The notes: a model not told the origin generated them from the letters alone. DNA of 64,000 nt from Rhineura floridana (GCF_030035675.1 NC_084487.1:32592474-32656473); one strand, 5' to 3'; shown: positions 12,241-24,178, numbered from the stretch's first letter. Translations and numbers: made by a program.

Positions 12241-12269
12241 GTTGTATGTCCCATCACCAAAAGAGTCTC

Positions 12270-12712
12270 AGCTCGTGGAACTGTAGGGTGGGGCCTTTTC
12301 TGTGGCAGTGCCCCCATTATTGAATTCCCTCCCCAGAGAGCTTAGATTGGCCCCATTCTTGATGATGTTAAGGCATGCAGCAAAATATTTTTTATTGCAC
12401 CTGGTTTCTAATAGTTTTTAATTTGACACAATGTTGTAACACTGATTTTTTTTTGCAGGGGTGCTACCTTTTTGCCCTGTAAGAGCCCCTGGACTAGATT
12501 CTGCTCTTTCCATGACTCTGAGTTTGTATCATTAGTCTGCAATAATAAACATTTACTACTTTACTTACCAGAAAGTGTAGCTGTTGTCGTTCTTGGGGAG
12601 GAGCCAGGACAATTTATCTTTGTCTTTTCTGTTTTTGTAAACCGCTGGAGAGGGGGGGCTTGTTAGGGTCAAAAGGTGGTATTAAACCATTATGATGAAT
12701 AAATAAAAATCC
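12270..12712 (+). mobile_element. LINE 3' end (L2/CR1-like), interrupted
   Basis: Begins with a block that encodes a LINE C-terminus-like phrase ending GAATTCCCTCCCCAGAG, continues through TTTTTATTGCACCTGGTTTC and ends with GTAAACCGCTGGAGAG and GGTGGTATTAAACC before AATAAATAAA. About 140 bases (12462-12600) in the middle look foreign. Confidence 0.65.
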
Positions 12713-12714
12713 TA

Positions 12715-15700
12715 GGATTGAAAAGTGCTGCATTTAAAAAAAAACATTTTGGGGCAAATAAAAATAATGACTAGAAATGTTGACTAAAATTCTTCTTAGG
12801 AAATCCACACAACAAACAGGAATAGTTGTCTATTTGCTACAATGTTATCTCCTCTGTCATCCCCCCCCCAAAAAATCTTTTTTAGGCCCACAGAGAATTG
12901 CTGATGTTTAGAAACAAATTTGCTCTTTGCCCCTGATGAAGCAAATAATTGTGTAGGATAAAGAAAAGCTGATGATGTAGTACACCTGTTGGCCTGTCAG
13001 CTTGCACATGTATAGGCTGCTTAAATCCTATTGAATTAAATGGGATTTATATTGCCTAAGCGTGCACAGGTTGCAGCCTTGGCTACCACTGTGTCAGAGT
13101 CCTTTTTCCAGCAGAGCCACAGAAAAATTATGAGAGATGCAGACAGGTCTAATAGGCATTCTCTCTTGCCAAGATACCCTACAAACTAAAGATCGATGAC
13201 CTAAGAATCTCTAACTGAGAATTCTCAATACCTCACGAACTAACATTTCCAGGCTTGGGGGGCTGGGCTGGCTCTACTATTAGGCAGAGTGAGGCAGCCA
13301 CCTCAGGCAGCTGATTTTGGGTGTTGTGAAAGGGCAGCAAATTGTTAGTTAAGTTATTGTTGTATTTTTACTCCCAGGGAGAAATACATATGGGATTTTC
13401 TGCCTCTGGTGACAAAATTATGATCAGGTGGTCAGGCTTGGGAACTGTGTAATTTAGCGTGGATGGGGGTGGATGAGAAGAGGAGGTTCAGGAAACAAAA
13501 TGTCTTGGGCCAGCCCTGTTGGGGAACGGAGGAGGGGTCATGAGGGTTAATGTGGTATAACACTGGTACAAATTTGCACATTAGACAGGCCCGTAGTCAT
13601 TTTGCAGCTACAGTTAAGGCTACTTTTTGAAATTAGAATTGCAGAGAAAAATGGGTCTCCAGAACAGCACCTCCTGCTGGAAAAGGAGCTTAAGAAGAAG
13701 TGTTGAAAAGCAACACTGGAATTTACTGGATATCTCATAAAGAGGTTCCGGATCACCTAGGCCAGCCTTCACCAGCCTGGTGGTCTTCAATTACTTTGGA
13801 CTACAACTCTCATCACCACCAATGGTGGTGATAGGGCCAAAGATATTTTAGTAAAAAAGCAGGCAGAAATTCTCAGTAAGATTTAAAGCCCTCCACAAAA
13901 ACTTGCTGGATCAAATAGCAATAAATAACTAAAATGTTAAAATGAGAATTAGGTTGCAGTTACTTCTTCATGATCATTCTTTCTATTTCCAGTGTTCAAG
14001 CTTTGAGTGTTGATGCTCAGGTAGCCAAAATGGCACCACCCATATATAAGAGGAGGTATCATGCACAAGAGACTTGGGGGAAACTCCATAGTTTGCAGAA
14101 GAACCACAAAACAAAGCAAAACCTGGACGGGGGATACTCCCCAAAACAGCTCAATGAGGATTGAGTGTGTTCAGTAGCCACAGAATGCTGATTGGCTGTT
14201 GACAACAAATATTAAAACAAAAGCAGAAAACAGTTGCTGGCAGTGGAATAGGATGGAATGGCTGCAATTCTGAACAGGTATCATTATATACTGCAACATT
14301 TTATTGCAGTACCCATTTGTACTTCATCATTATAGCAATGGTATTAAACAGTCACCCATTGATTGATTGATTGATTGAAGGAGATGTCCATTTGGGATGT
14401 ATGACATAGAGCCATTTAACTTTTTATAAAAATCACTCTGGGTTAGAATAGACCCATTGAAATCAGTGGGACTTCAGTTAGTTAAGTCTTATAGATTTTA
14501 GTGGGTCTTCTCTAAGCATTACTAAAGCTTCAGTTTGAACCCCACTTACCTGGGAGTAAGCCCCACTGAATTAAATAGAACTGACTTCTGAGCAGATATG
14601 GTTAGGATAGCACTGTAAGTCTGGATCCAATCATAGAATAGTAGAGTTAGAAGGGGCCTATCCTCTATGTATAGAAGCAGTTTGGTGGGCAGAAATGTAG
14701 ATGTTCCAGAAGATGAATCACATTTAGCTCTTACTAAAAGCACCTTTGTGTAAGAAGCTGAATTAAATTAGTTTTATACCAAGGATGGCTCTTGACAATT
14801 GCATAATATAGCCATATTGCAAGCACCAATTACTTAAGCATCACTTCCGGACCTCTAAGAGAAGTAAGGAGAAGTCAGTTATGCACAGTAGTGCTTGCTC
14901 ATTAATCTTTCAGTATGCACCTGCCATTATAAGGCAAAAATGGCTTATTCTTTGGCTACCAAGCTACTATAAGAAGAAACCTACTTTGCACTTGATAAGA
15001 TAATGTTAATTAATGGAATGTTGCAGCCAAGGAAAGAACAGCTATTTCCCTGGTTCTTTATGGATTGACCTGTCAAATCCTGGCATGTTCACAAACACTC
15101 CGATTAATGGGGCTACGAATGAAAAGGATTTAATGGAAGAGATACCAATTTATTTATTTATTTAATTTCACAGCTACACATTGCGTGCCAGCTAGCATTT
15201 TATAGATGAAATTCTTGTATACTCCCATGCTCACAGTAAGGATCATTTTCTGCCCCCTATTATGCATTGCCAAGTACAGGTTGTTAGTTGTCTGATTTTC
15301 ATTGCATACATTTACTTTGTAATCATATGTCCTGCAACAGTTGAGGAAGCCCGGTGTACTTACTGTAAGTTGTTTTATTTTTTTTTTAAGTTAATGCAAT
15401 TTCTGTCTTACCTATCTCTGTCTTGCATTTATATACTACTTTCCTGCCAAATCACTTTAAGCAGTTTACCATTCAAAATAGTAGCATGATACAACCAGTG
15501 CTTGAATTACAGGGATGGGGGTAGCCCCTCTACGTTTTGCGATAATACCATTAGTGACTGCTTTAGAAGGCTCTGCAGGATGTTTCTTCACCACCACCTC
15601 TGTCCAAGGGCACTTGTTGATCCCCTTGCCTGGATTGGTTTCCAACTTCTCTCTGTGGCTACACATCTGGCTGAAGGGGGCAAATCTGCATTGCTTCATT
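12715..15700. other. Intergenic, mostly unrecognised
   Basis: Contains a palindromic MITE fragment (13763-13835), an ATTGATTGATTGATTG run at about 14359, and copies of the dispersed CCCATTGAA / TCAGTGGGACTT motif at 13030, 14450 and 14540. No coding frame recognised. Confidence 0.5.
13763..13835. repeat. Palindromic MITE fragment
   Basis: CCAGCCTTCACCAGCCTGGT and GGACTACAACTCTCATCACC belong to the foldback family seen at 2786-2905; one arm is missing. Confidence 0.55.
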
Positions 15701-15721
15701 TACTCAAGGTGACTATCAGAG

Positions 15722-16053
15722 TTGCCAGGTTCAGGGCCTGACACTGATCCTGTATCTTTATGAGAAGAGAAAGTCAGCCAAGTGCAGGTGTTCTTGCAAC
15801 TCTGTAATGGGAAAAACCACAAGGTGGAATTCTCCCTTCCCCCTGCACAACTTTTAAAGATACAGAAGACCTCTTGGTTGCCAGGCCCAGCCTCCAAGAG
15901 GTCTTCTGCATCTTTAAAAGTTGTGCAGGAGGAAGGGAGAATTCCACCTTGTGATTTTTCCCATTACAGGATTGCAGGAACACCTGCACTTGGCTGACTT
16001 TCTCTTCTCCTAAAGATACAGGATCAGTCTCAGGCCATGAACTTGGCAACTCT
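15722..16053. mobile_element. Foldback (palindromic) element, unit 1
   Basis: An imperfect palindrome: TTGCCAGGTTCAGGGCCTGA, ATCCTGTATCTTTATGAGAA, GTCAGCCAAGTGCAGGTGTT, GGTGGAATTCTCCCTTCC and AAAGATACAGAAGACCTCTT on the left are repeated in reverse complement on the right, meeting near 15880-15895. Because the arms mirror each other, both strands give nearly the same open frame (FLQxCNGKNHKVEFSLPPAQ), which is structural, not a gene. Confidence 0.9.
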
Positions 16054-16105
16054 AATCCAGATCCACCCATGTTCAGTACTCAAGTTAGAGGAATGGGGCA
16101 GAGGT

Positions 16106-16436
16106 AGGGTTGCCAAGTTCATGGCCTGAGACTGATCCTGTATCTTTAGGAGAAGAGAAAGTCAGCCAAGTGCAGGTGTTCCTGCAACCCTGTAATGGGA
16201 AAACTCACAAGGTGGAATTCTCCCTTCCTCCTGCACAACTTTTAAAGATACAGAAGACCTCTTGGAGGCCAGGCCTGGCAACCAAGAAGTCTTCTGTATC
16301 TTTAAAAGTAGTGCAAGGGGGAGGGAGAATTCCACCTTTTTCCCATCATAGTGTTGCAAGAACACCTGCGCTTGGCTGACTTTCTCTTCTCCTAAAGATA
16401 CAGGATCTGTCTCAGGCTAGGAACCTGGCAACCCTA
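16106..16436. mobile_element. Foldback (palindromic) element, unit 2
   Basis: Second palindrome of the same sequence and length, directly repeated after a spacer of about 50 bases. Starts AGGGTTGCCAAGTTCATGGC and ends GAACCTGGCAACCCTA. The order is arm, inverted arm, spacer, arm, inverted arm. DNA transposon origin (MITE) is likely but no target duplication was found. Confidence 0.9.
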
Positions 16437-16608
16437 GGCAGAGGGTGCCTGGCCCCCTTATCTTTTGTGGCAGCCTTGTTAGCTACTGTTTAGAGAAGAC
16501 TATCGGGGACATGATTGAGGAAGAACTGGGGAGAGTCGGGGTGGGGCTCATTAAGGGCCTCCCTATCTCTTCTCCCCTCCCCCTTAATTTGAGTATTGGC
16601 TTACAATG

Positions 16609-17284
16609 TAGATGATGCCGCATTTGGAATACTGTGTACAGTTCTGGTCGCCTCATCTCAAAAAGGATATTATAGAGTTGGAAAAGGTTCAGAAGAGGGC
16701 AACCAGAATGATCAAGGGGATGGAGCGACTCCCTTATGTGGAAAGGTTGCAGCATTTGGGGCTTTTTAGTTTAGAGAAAAGGCGGGTCAGAGGAGACATG
16801 ATAGAAGCGTATAAAATTATGCATGGCATTGAGAAAGTGGATAGAGAAAAGTTCTTCTCCCTCTCTCATAATACTAGAACTCGTGGACATTCAAAGAAGC
16901 TGAATGTTGGAAGATTCAGGACAGACAAAAGGAAGTACTTCTTTACTCAGTGCATAGTTAAACTATGGAATTTGCTCCCACAAGATGCAGTAATGGCCAC
17001 CAGCTTGGATGGCTTTAAAAGAAGATTAGACAAATTCATGGAGGACAGGGCTATCAATGGCTACTAGCCGTGATGGCTGTGCTGTGCCACCCTAGTCAGA
17101 GGCAACATGCTTCTGAAAACCAGTTGCCGGAAGCCTCAGGAGGGGAGAGTGTTCTTGCACTCGGGTCCTGCTTGCGGGCTTCCCCCAGGCACCTGGTTGG
17201 CCACTGTGAGAACAGGATGCTGGACTAGATGGGCCACTGGCCTGATCCAGCAGGCTCTTCTTATGTTCTTATGTTCTTATGATG
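16609..17284 (+). mobile_element. CR1 LINE, 3' end with ORF2 C-terminus
   Basis: The frame 16612-17067 encodes the CR1 reverse-transcriptase C-terminal region: PHLEYCVQFWSPHLKKDI, LEKVQKRATRMIKGMER and AINGY before the stop. The 3' UTR ends with the CR1 hairpin GATGGGCCACTGGCCTGATC and three tandem TTCTTATG octamers (17259-17282), diagnostic of CR1. 5'-truncated; the remaining 151-codon frame is uninterrupted, so it is fairly young. Confidence 0.95.
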
Positions 17285-18190
17285 TACAAAAAGGAAAAAA
17301 GGGGAAGAATAAGTAAATTCAGGTGCTGATTCTGTCATAATATTACATGGTGAATTATTAATGGAACTGCAAAAGGTACTTCCAGAATGGAAGTTGGTCT
17401 CCACTGAGCCAATAGAGGAGGGTTTTTGCTGCCTCATTTCTCCCTCTCATTTCAGTGCTTCATATTCTGCATGAGGAATCATGACACTGAGCAACTGGAG
17501 GCATGCATGAGAGCTTCATGCCACTTTTCTGGCAATGTTTGAAGTGAAAGGGTATTTACATTATGTCTCTGGTAGCATTCATAGGTTGCTGCCATGTGAG
17601 ATCCTTTTTCAAGAACTATCATCCTTTGTTGATTCGCTTTATATGGAGCATTCAGTGCTGTTGCCAAATAGTTGTTGTGTATTTCAGGCCTGCTTTGTTT
17701 TGTTTTTTTGCTATAAAATGCAACTGTGGCACCATCTTGTTTGGTGTGGACGGGCAAAGTGCTATTGAGACTTTTAAGGCCTACTGTGCCTTTAAATAAA
17801 AGCTACTTGTTTATTACTTCCTGTTCAGTGCCCTTGCCTCCAACAGCCAACTGGGGGGTGGGATGGAGACATGGAGCCACCCCACTGACACTGTAATTGC
17901 TGCAACTTATCTGCATGAGGCTGGGGTAGGCCAGTGGGTGGACTAGTGGAAACACCAGATTGGCTCCACTGGTGCACCTGTGAACCCCTGATTTGCAGCT
18001 GTCCTGCCCCACCCTATCCAGGTAAGCTGCAATGACACCAGTGGGTTTTTGTGTGTGCGGAGGACATCTCCCTATTTCCAACCCACCATACAGGCTGCTA
18101 CCAATTGCCTCTTTACTTAGTTGATTTCTGGTCTCCTGGTGCAATTAGTTACTGGTTTCCTTGTATTATTCCCCCCTCTCTTTTCTGTAT
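17285..18190. other. Intergenic, nothing recognised
   Basis: An AATAAA-containing stretch at 17795-17830 (CTTTAAATAAAAGCTACTTG) resembles a polyadenylation region, but no element body can be defined around it. Confidence 0.45.
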
Positions 18191-18194
18191 AGTT

Positions 18195-18369
18195 CTATTT
18201 TATTTATTTATTTATTTATTACATTTATACCCCGCCTTTCTTTTTCTGATAGAAACCCAACGAGGCTTACATATGATTCCCAATCCGTCTCCCATCCAGG
18301 CACTGACCAGACCTGAACTTGCTTAGCTTCAGCAGGGAGCTGGTCTTATGTGCCTTTAGACCATAGCCT
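18195..18369 (-). mobile_element. 5S rRNA-derived SINE with L2-type tail
   Basis: Minus strand: GAAGCTAAGCAAGTTCAGGT, CTGGTCAGTGCCTGGATGGG and AGACGGATTGGGAATCATAT correspond to the internal promoter half of 5S rRNA (GAAGCTAAGCAGGGTCGGGC, TGGATGGGAGACC in the genuine gene). It is followed by AAAGGCGGGGTATAAATGTA and AATAAATAAATAA, an L2-type tail. It is not a functional 5S gene because the 3' part is replaced. Confidence 0.85.
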
Positions 18370-18639
18370 GGGACTATTTTGCTACTAAAGAAAAATCAGG
18401 AAAATTAGGATAACCAGTAATTAAATCCCCCTCCTATTGCAAAGAACAGAAATATGGGACAATTAAGGGGCAATTCATCACTAATCTCCCAACTGTGTTG
18501 AACATGAACAAAAAAAGGGGCTCAAGAAGGAAGCTTTTAAATAACATTTAAAGGGATGCTTGCCAAATGAGATTTACTTATCAGTAAACATTATAGAAGG
18601 ATCTTGGTCATGGGGGAAAAGCATTGCTGGATAACAGTG

Positions 18640-18721
18640 ATATTTATAATTATGTGTTTTAAAACTGTTGTAACCCGCCTTGGGAGCTTTGAGTGAAGGG
18701 TGGGTAAAATACTACTACTAG
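18640..18721 (+). mobile_element. LINE or SINE 3' tail fragment
   Basis: TTGTAACCCGCCTTGGGAGC and AGGGTGGGTAAAATACTACT form a typical squamate L2/CR1-type 3' end. Confidence 0.6.
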
Positions 18722-18850
18722 CAGCTCAGTGGTGGCTGGTACAGAAGGCAGGGAGACCCATAGCAAGAGGAGCAAGAGTCAATGACAGGCAGAACTAAAA
18801 AACAATGAGATGTAGAGCCAACTAATTCTAGTTGCCACTCCTCTCATGGA

Positions 18851-21845
18851 TTGGTTCCTCGTTGCTCATCTGCTGTGCCCACTGGCCTGTGTGTGTTGTT
18901 GTTTAATGCTAGATTGGTACATAATAAGACCACTCTTATCCATGACTTGATTGTGGATGAAGGTGCCGATTTGGTGTGTATTACCGAGACGTGGGTGGGT
19001 GAGCTTGGAGGAGTTGATCTAACCCAACTTTGCCCACCTGTATACTCGCTGCAGTGCCAGCACAGGCTGCAGGGACGGGGGGGAGGAGGAGGAGTTGCTG
19101 TGGTCTACAGAACTTCCATCTCTGTCACCAGGAAACCACTCTGTCTTGGATCTGGCTGTGAGGGCCTGCACCTGGTGTTGGGCCGAGGAGACAGCAAACT
19201 AGGGTTGCTGCTGGTGTACCGTCCACCCTGCCCGGCAGCTTCTCTAACCGAGCTGGTGGAGGTCGTCTCGGCTGTGGCATTGGAGCAGCCCAGAACGATA
19301 GTGCTGTGTGATTTCAGTGTCCATGCAGAGGCTGCCTCTAGTGTTCCGGCTCGGGACTTCATGGCTTCCATGACGACCATGGGGCTGTCTCAAGTTGTCA
19401 TGGTCAGATCACTTTCTGGTGAAGTTTAGACTTATGGCTCCGATCCTTCCCTGCAGGGGGGTGGACAGATTAAGATGGTCCACCCCCGGAGACTAATGGA
19501 ATCCACTGGATTTCTGAATGCCCTGGGGCAGTTCCCAGTAGATAGAGCAGGTGACCCTGTTGAAGCCCTTGTCACGCTGTGGAACAGTGAGGCACGTCGG
19601 GCTCTTGACATGGTTGCCCCCAAGCACCCTCTCTGGCACTGTGGAGCCTGGCTTGCACCTTGGTACACCAGGGAGCTAAGGGCAATGAAACAGGCTGGAC
19701 GACTGCTAGAGCACAAGTGGCGAAAGATGTACTGTGAGGCTGATCGGGCACGAGTAAAACATCATAACCACGGCTACTGTGTGGTGGTGAGGGTGGTGAA
19801 GAAGGCCCACTTCTCTGCCTTCATCGCATCCTCAAGTAGCCATCCAGTGGAGCTTTTCCGTATTTTCAGGGGTCTGTTGACATCAGCTCCAGGAAATGAA
19901 GTTTTAGACCCTTCGGAGGCCCACTGTGAATTGTTTGCAAGGTACTTTGAGGGTAAAGTTGCTCGCCTCCGTAGCAGTCTCGATGCCCCATCTACATATA
20001 CTGTAGTTCCCAATGAGGTGTCCAGTGCAACATCTGCTGCAATTTCTTGAGAACGGTTTCAGTTGATGCGGCCTGATGATGTGGACAAGGTGCTTGCGAT
20101 GATGCGGCCAGCAATGTGTCTTCTCGTCCCTTGCCCTTCTTGGCTTATTAAAGCTTGCCGAGGGGGTCTGGCTGAGTGGATCCAGGGTGCGGTCAATGCA
20201 TCATTGCGGGAGGGAGTGGTTCCAGCTGCCTTGAAAGAGGCGGTGATTCGACCACTCCTGAAAAAGCCTACCCTGGACCCATTGGTTTGTGACAACTACC
20301 AACCGGTTGCAAATACTCCCTTTTTAGGGAAGGTGATTGAGAGGGTTGTGGCGCAGCAACTGCAAGTACTCTTGGATGAATCAGATTATCTTGACCCATC
20401 CCAGTCTGGATTTAGGCCTGGTTATGGGACTGAATCGGCCTTGGTCGCCCTCATGGATGACTTTTATTGGGAGAAGGGCAGGGGGAGTGCGACCCTGTTA
20501 TTCTTACTTGATCTCTCAGCAGCTTTTGATACCATTGACCATGCTATCCTTCTGGGCCGACTTGGTGAGATGGGTATTGGAGGCACTTCTTTTACAGTGG
20601 TTCCGATCCTATCTCCAGGGTCGTTCTCAGAGAATAGCATTGGGTGACTGTCTTTTGGCCCCCTGGCAGCTGTGCTGTGAGGTGCCGCAGGGTACCATCT
20701 TGTCCCCCTTGCTGTTTAACATCTAGATGAAGCCCTTGGGAGCAGTCATCAGGAGCTTTGGGGCGAGGTGTCAGCAGTATGCTGATGATACCCAGCTCTA
20801 TTTCTTCGTAACATCTAAATCAGGAGAGGCCGTGCAAGCCCTGGACCACTGCCTGGACTCGGTGGTGGGCTGGATGAGGGCCAATAAACTGAGTCTGAAT
20901 CCTAGCAAGACGGAGGTGCTGTGGGTTGGTGGTTCCCGAGTTTGGATAATTGGTCAGTTGCCTGCTTTGCATGGGGTCGTACTCCCTCTGAAAGAGCAGG
21001 TCCGTAGTCTGGGGGTGCTCCTGGATCCATCTTTGTCATTAGAGGCCCAGGGGACCTCAGTGGCTAGGAGTGCCTTTTATCAGCTTTGGCTGGTGAGAGA
21101 GCTGCGGCCGTTTCTGGACCAGGATAGCCTGACCACTGTTGTCCACACACTGGTAACCTCCGGGCTGGATTACTGTAATGCGCTCTATGTGGGGCTGCCC
21201 TTCAGGTTGGTCCGGAAGCTGCAGCTGGTGCAAAATGTGGCAGTGTGACTGCTCACTGGGGCAGGGTATCGCCAACATGTCACCCCGCTATTGAAACAAT
21301 TGCACTGGCTGCCCATTTGCTACTGGGCCAAGTTCAAGGTTCTAGTTTTGGTGTACAAAGACCTATACAGCTCAGGACCAGTATACCTGAAAGTCCATCT
21401 TATCCCTTACATACCCAGTCGATCACTGCGCTCTGCAGATGAGGGCATCCTGCAGATACCATCTTATCAGGAGGTTCATTCTGTACAACATAGGAAACGG
21501 ACCTTTAGTGTGGCAGCACCTACCCTGCGGAATTCCCTCCCCTTGAATATTAGGCAAGCAACATCTCTGCTATCTTTTCGGCGCCTTTTGAAGACTTTTC
21601 TTTTTCAACAAGCCTTTTAGGTTGAGAGCTATCCCTGTCGGTCTGTGTCAAAATTGCTTAATATGTTTTTAATAATGTTTTTAACCCTTTAAAAAAGTTT
21701 TTAAAATGTTTTTAACGCTCTTTTGTCTTAATGTGTTTTAAGATTTCTTTTTATGATGTTTTAAAGTGTTTTTGGTGCCTTGTTTGCCGCCCTGGGCTCC
21801 TGCTGGGAGGAAGAGTGGGATACAAATTAAATAAATAATAAATAA
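18851..21845 (+). mobile_element. L2-clade LINE, near full-length ORF2, broken
   Basis: Endonuclease, reverse transcriptase and 3' UTR in order. EN: LLFNARLVHNKTTLIHDLIV, ITETWVGELGG and the mutated CDFSVHAEA (normally GDFNVHAEA). After LSQ (about 19390) roughly 120 bases are missing and the frame changes. A linker region follows at 19475-20050. RT: NYQPVANTPFLGKVIERVVA, FLLDLSAAFDTIDH and QYADDTQLYF. Breaks include a stop at 20048-20050, a frameshift near 20590, a TAG in NI*MKPLG (20725-20727) and a TGA at 21246-21248. The 3' tail is TTGCCGCCCTGGGCTCCTGC with AATAAATAATAAATAATAAT. It could once copy itself by target-primed reverse transcription; now it is dead. Confidence 0.93.
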
Positions 21846-22790
21846 TAATAATAAGTAGTTTTGCCCCATCCCCCTGAGTTCTAAAGGGGGCAATGCTGAA
21901 ACTAAAGAGGAGGATGTCAGCAGTTGCTCTATAAACTGCTAATCAGCAAGCATTGTAGCCCTAGTGCCAATAACAATGGTTAAAAATTGGGCAACATTCA
22001 CAATGACATAGGGACTATTACAGTTTAAACATACTTTCAAAAGAACTGTATTCTTGTTGAGTGCTGGCCCAATGTTACTTCTCAGAGATTAAGATATTTT
22101 GGAACTTTGGCTCTAGCTTCCTCTCTAAAGTTTCAAACTGGGCCTTTCATTTCTCATACAAAGATGGCATTTTATTTTGTTTTTTAGTAAAAGTGGTTCT
22201 TCTCTTTCCTGCCCCCCCCATCTCCTTTTCTCATGCATAATCAAAATATAGCAATGAATGAGATGAAATCACCCTACTTTTTTCAAGAACGTCTGTGCGT
22301 AGGCCCAGCTTGGGAGATAAATTCTTTTTGTGCAGCTAGTATTTGCTAACAGTCTGTGCAGCAAGGGGACACGACTGCGAGGCTCATATTTTCTTCCAAC
22401 ATTGTGTGGGTGGATCTTGACTCACTTCAGCTTTTACTTTTGTAAGAACCTTGTGGGTGGACACAGGCATGACTCAGTATTTTTCTCTATGATGTAAAGA
22501 CTGCATGGCCAATTCTGGAAGCTGGCTTGCTGAGGTCTAGATAATCCCTTCATCCATAACTTTGCTTTCTTAGCAGAGAGAAGCTTCTAGCATGAAAACA
22601 AAGTGAAATGTGCGAATGGAACACCCACATATTTACTAATAATTTCCCAAATGTCTTTCTAAAGATGTTCAGAGTCAGTTCCAATCTGAATTCTAATGTG
22701 ATGGTGGTGGTATTACACTTATTTAGTGAGTTTAGTTGTCGCTTACTAGAAAAATGCCTCAAAGCAACTTAAAGTTGTAAAAGTGTACAT

Positions 22791-23380
22791 CAGAGGTTCC
22801 CAAAGCATGGCCCACAGACAACCATGCTGGTGTGTCTTTGAAGGGCTCAGCCTCCACTCAGAGCGATCCAGGACTGTCAGGGGGCAGGGCTTGAGCAGGA
22901 AGGTTGATGATCCTTTGAAAGCTCCTTCTGCTCAGCCTCCCCTTTCCCCCTCTGATTGCATGTTTAATTAGGGTATTAAACCCTGATTAAACAAATGATT
23001 GCAGGGGAGGAAAGAGGAATGGCAGCCTCTCTACCATCCCCTTCCTGATTGCATCTTTAATCTGGGATTTAAACCAGATGGGGGGGCGGGGAAGCCCCTG
23101 CAGGTTGGTTGCAGGGATGCTCGTTTCCTTCCTCCCCAACCGAGTGGGGTGGGGAGGCTTCCATCCCATGGATGCTGCTTGTCAAAAGCATCCCTGTGGG
23201 GAAGGCTCTTGCAAAACAACACCCCACAAATTGTGCCCCCCATGCTTTTTGTGGGAGGGGGGAGGAGATGCAACATCTCCTTCCCCTGCCCCCCTCCCAA
23301 CTGTGTATTTAATGAAGTGGTCCGCCAAGACCCTCGGCAATTTTCAAGTGGTCCACGGGGAAAACATTTGGGAACACCTG
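22791..23380 (+). mobile_element. Non-autonomous hAT-like element (590 bp)
   Basis: Left end CAGAGGTTCCCAAAGCATGG; reverse complement of the right end CAGGTGTTCCCAAATG. Flanks GTGTACAT (22783-22790) and GCCTACAA (23381-23388) match at 5 of 8. The interior is GC-rich with repeated GATTGCATSTTTAATY-like phrases at about 22955 and 23047. Open frames through it are by-products of composition. Confidence 0.8.
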
Positions 23381-23597
23381 GCCTACAAGATACAAAATTT
23401 AAAATACATGAAAAGGAAAAAGGACATCAATTGATTAAAAGTGCTCACCCTGCAATAACCAAACATGGACAAATCCTACCCTACCCTACTAAAAAATGAC
23501 ACCAATACAGGTTTAGGTATCATACCATATGAGCCAATTAAGAATCAAATGCCTGGGTGAACAGGAAGTTATTTGCCTGGCCCTTTGTTTTTGTTGT

Positions 23598-23821
23598 TAT
23601 ATGCCTTCAAGTCCATTACAATTTATGGCGACCCTATGAATCTTTTTTGGATATATTCATAGGGTTTTCATGGTAAGAGGTATTCAGAGGTGGTTTACCA
23701 TTGCCTTCCTCTAAACCTACGGCACTTGGTATTCCCAGGCAGTCCCATCCAAGTACTAAGCAGGCCTGACCCTGCTTAGCTTCTGAGATCAGGCGTGTTC
23801 AGAGTAGTATGGCCGTAGGCT
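23598..23821 (-). mobile_element. 5S rRNA-derived SINE with Bov-B tail (5S-Sauria type)
   Basis: Minus strand starts GCCTACGGCCATACTACTCT, then GATCTCAGAAGCTAAGCAGG, GTCAGGCCTGCTTAGTACTT, GGATGGGACTGCCTGGGAAT, ACCAAGTGCCGTAGG: nearly a whole 5S rRNA gene. It continues into GGCAATGGTAAACCACCTCT and the Bov-B tail TCGCCATAAATTGTAATGGA, CTTGAAGGCATATAACAACA. Polymerase III-transcribed SINE; mobilised by Bov-B (inferred from the tail). Confidence 0.92.
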
Positions 23822-23822
23822 T

Positions 23823-24070
23823 GCCTGGCCCCGAAAGTTGATGACGATGGCGCCAGGTGCATCTTCCTGAAAAGAGTATTCCACAATCGGGGAGACACCA
23901 CTGAAAAGCCCCATTGTCATGTTTCTACCCTCTGCACCTTTCGGAGGGAGCACAAAAAGAAGAGCCCCAGATGATGAACAGGTGGGTTCATGTAGGGAGA
24001 GGTGGTCCTTAAAGTAATGGGGTCCTGAGTCGCATAAGACTTTATAGGTCAAAACCCACACTGGTGTTAT
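23823..24070 (-). mobile_element. LINE ORF C-terminal fragment
   Basis: The minus-strand frame reads VLTYKVLCDSGPHYFKDHLS-like sequence typical of the C-terminal part of CR1/L2 reverse transcriptases. Diverged; it abuts the 5S SINE. Confidence 0.5.
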
Positions 24071-24091
24071 AGATATAATGTCATAGTTTGA

Positions 24092-24178
24092 GTTTATTTT
24101 TGGTTGTATTCTGTATTTTACTGATTTTTAATGTTTTGTAAACCGCTCAGAGGACTGGTTTTGATGGGTGGTATAAAA
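24092..24178 (+). mobile_element. LINE 3' tail fragment
   Basis: TGTTTTGTAAACCGCTCAGA and GATGGGTGGTATAAAAAA match the GTAAACCGC...GGCGGTATATAAA tail subfamily of the L2 copy at 40473-43105. Confidence 0.7.

Noticed and set aside
12462-12600. Foreign-looking block with an AATAAACAT signal inside a LINE tail, possibly part of an LTR
   Set aside because: No clear borders, no primer-binding-like site and no partner copy in the window.
17479-17835. 92-codon minus-strand frame and AATAAA region as a possible retroelement piece
   Set aside because: Resemblance is too vague; no conserved motif or terminal repeats.
23598-23821. Functional 5S rRNA gene
   Set aside because: The sequence continues into a Bov-B tail and carries changes in the 5S part, so it is a SINE.
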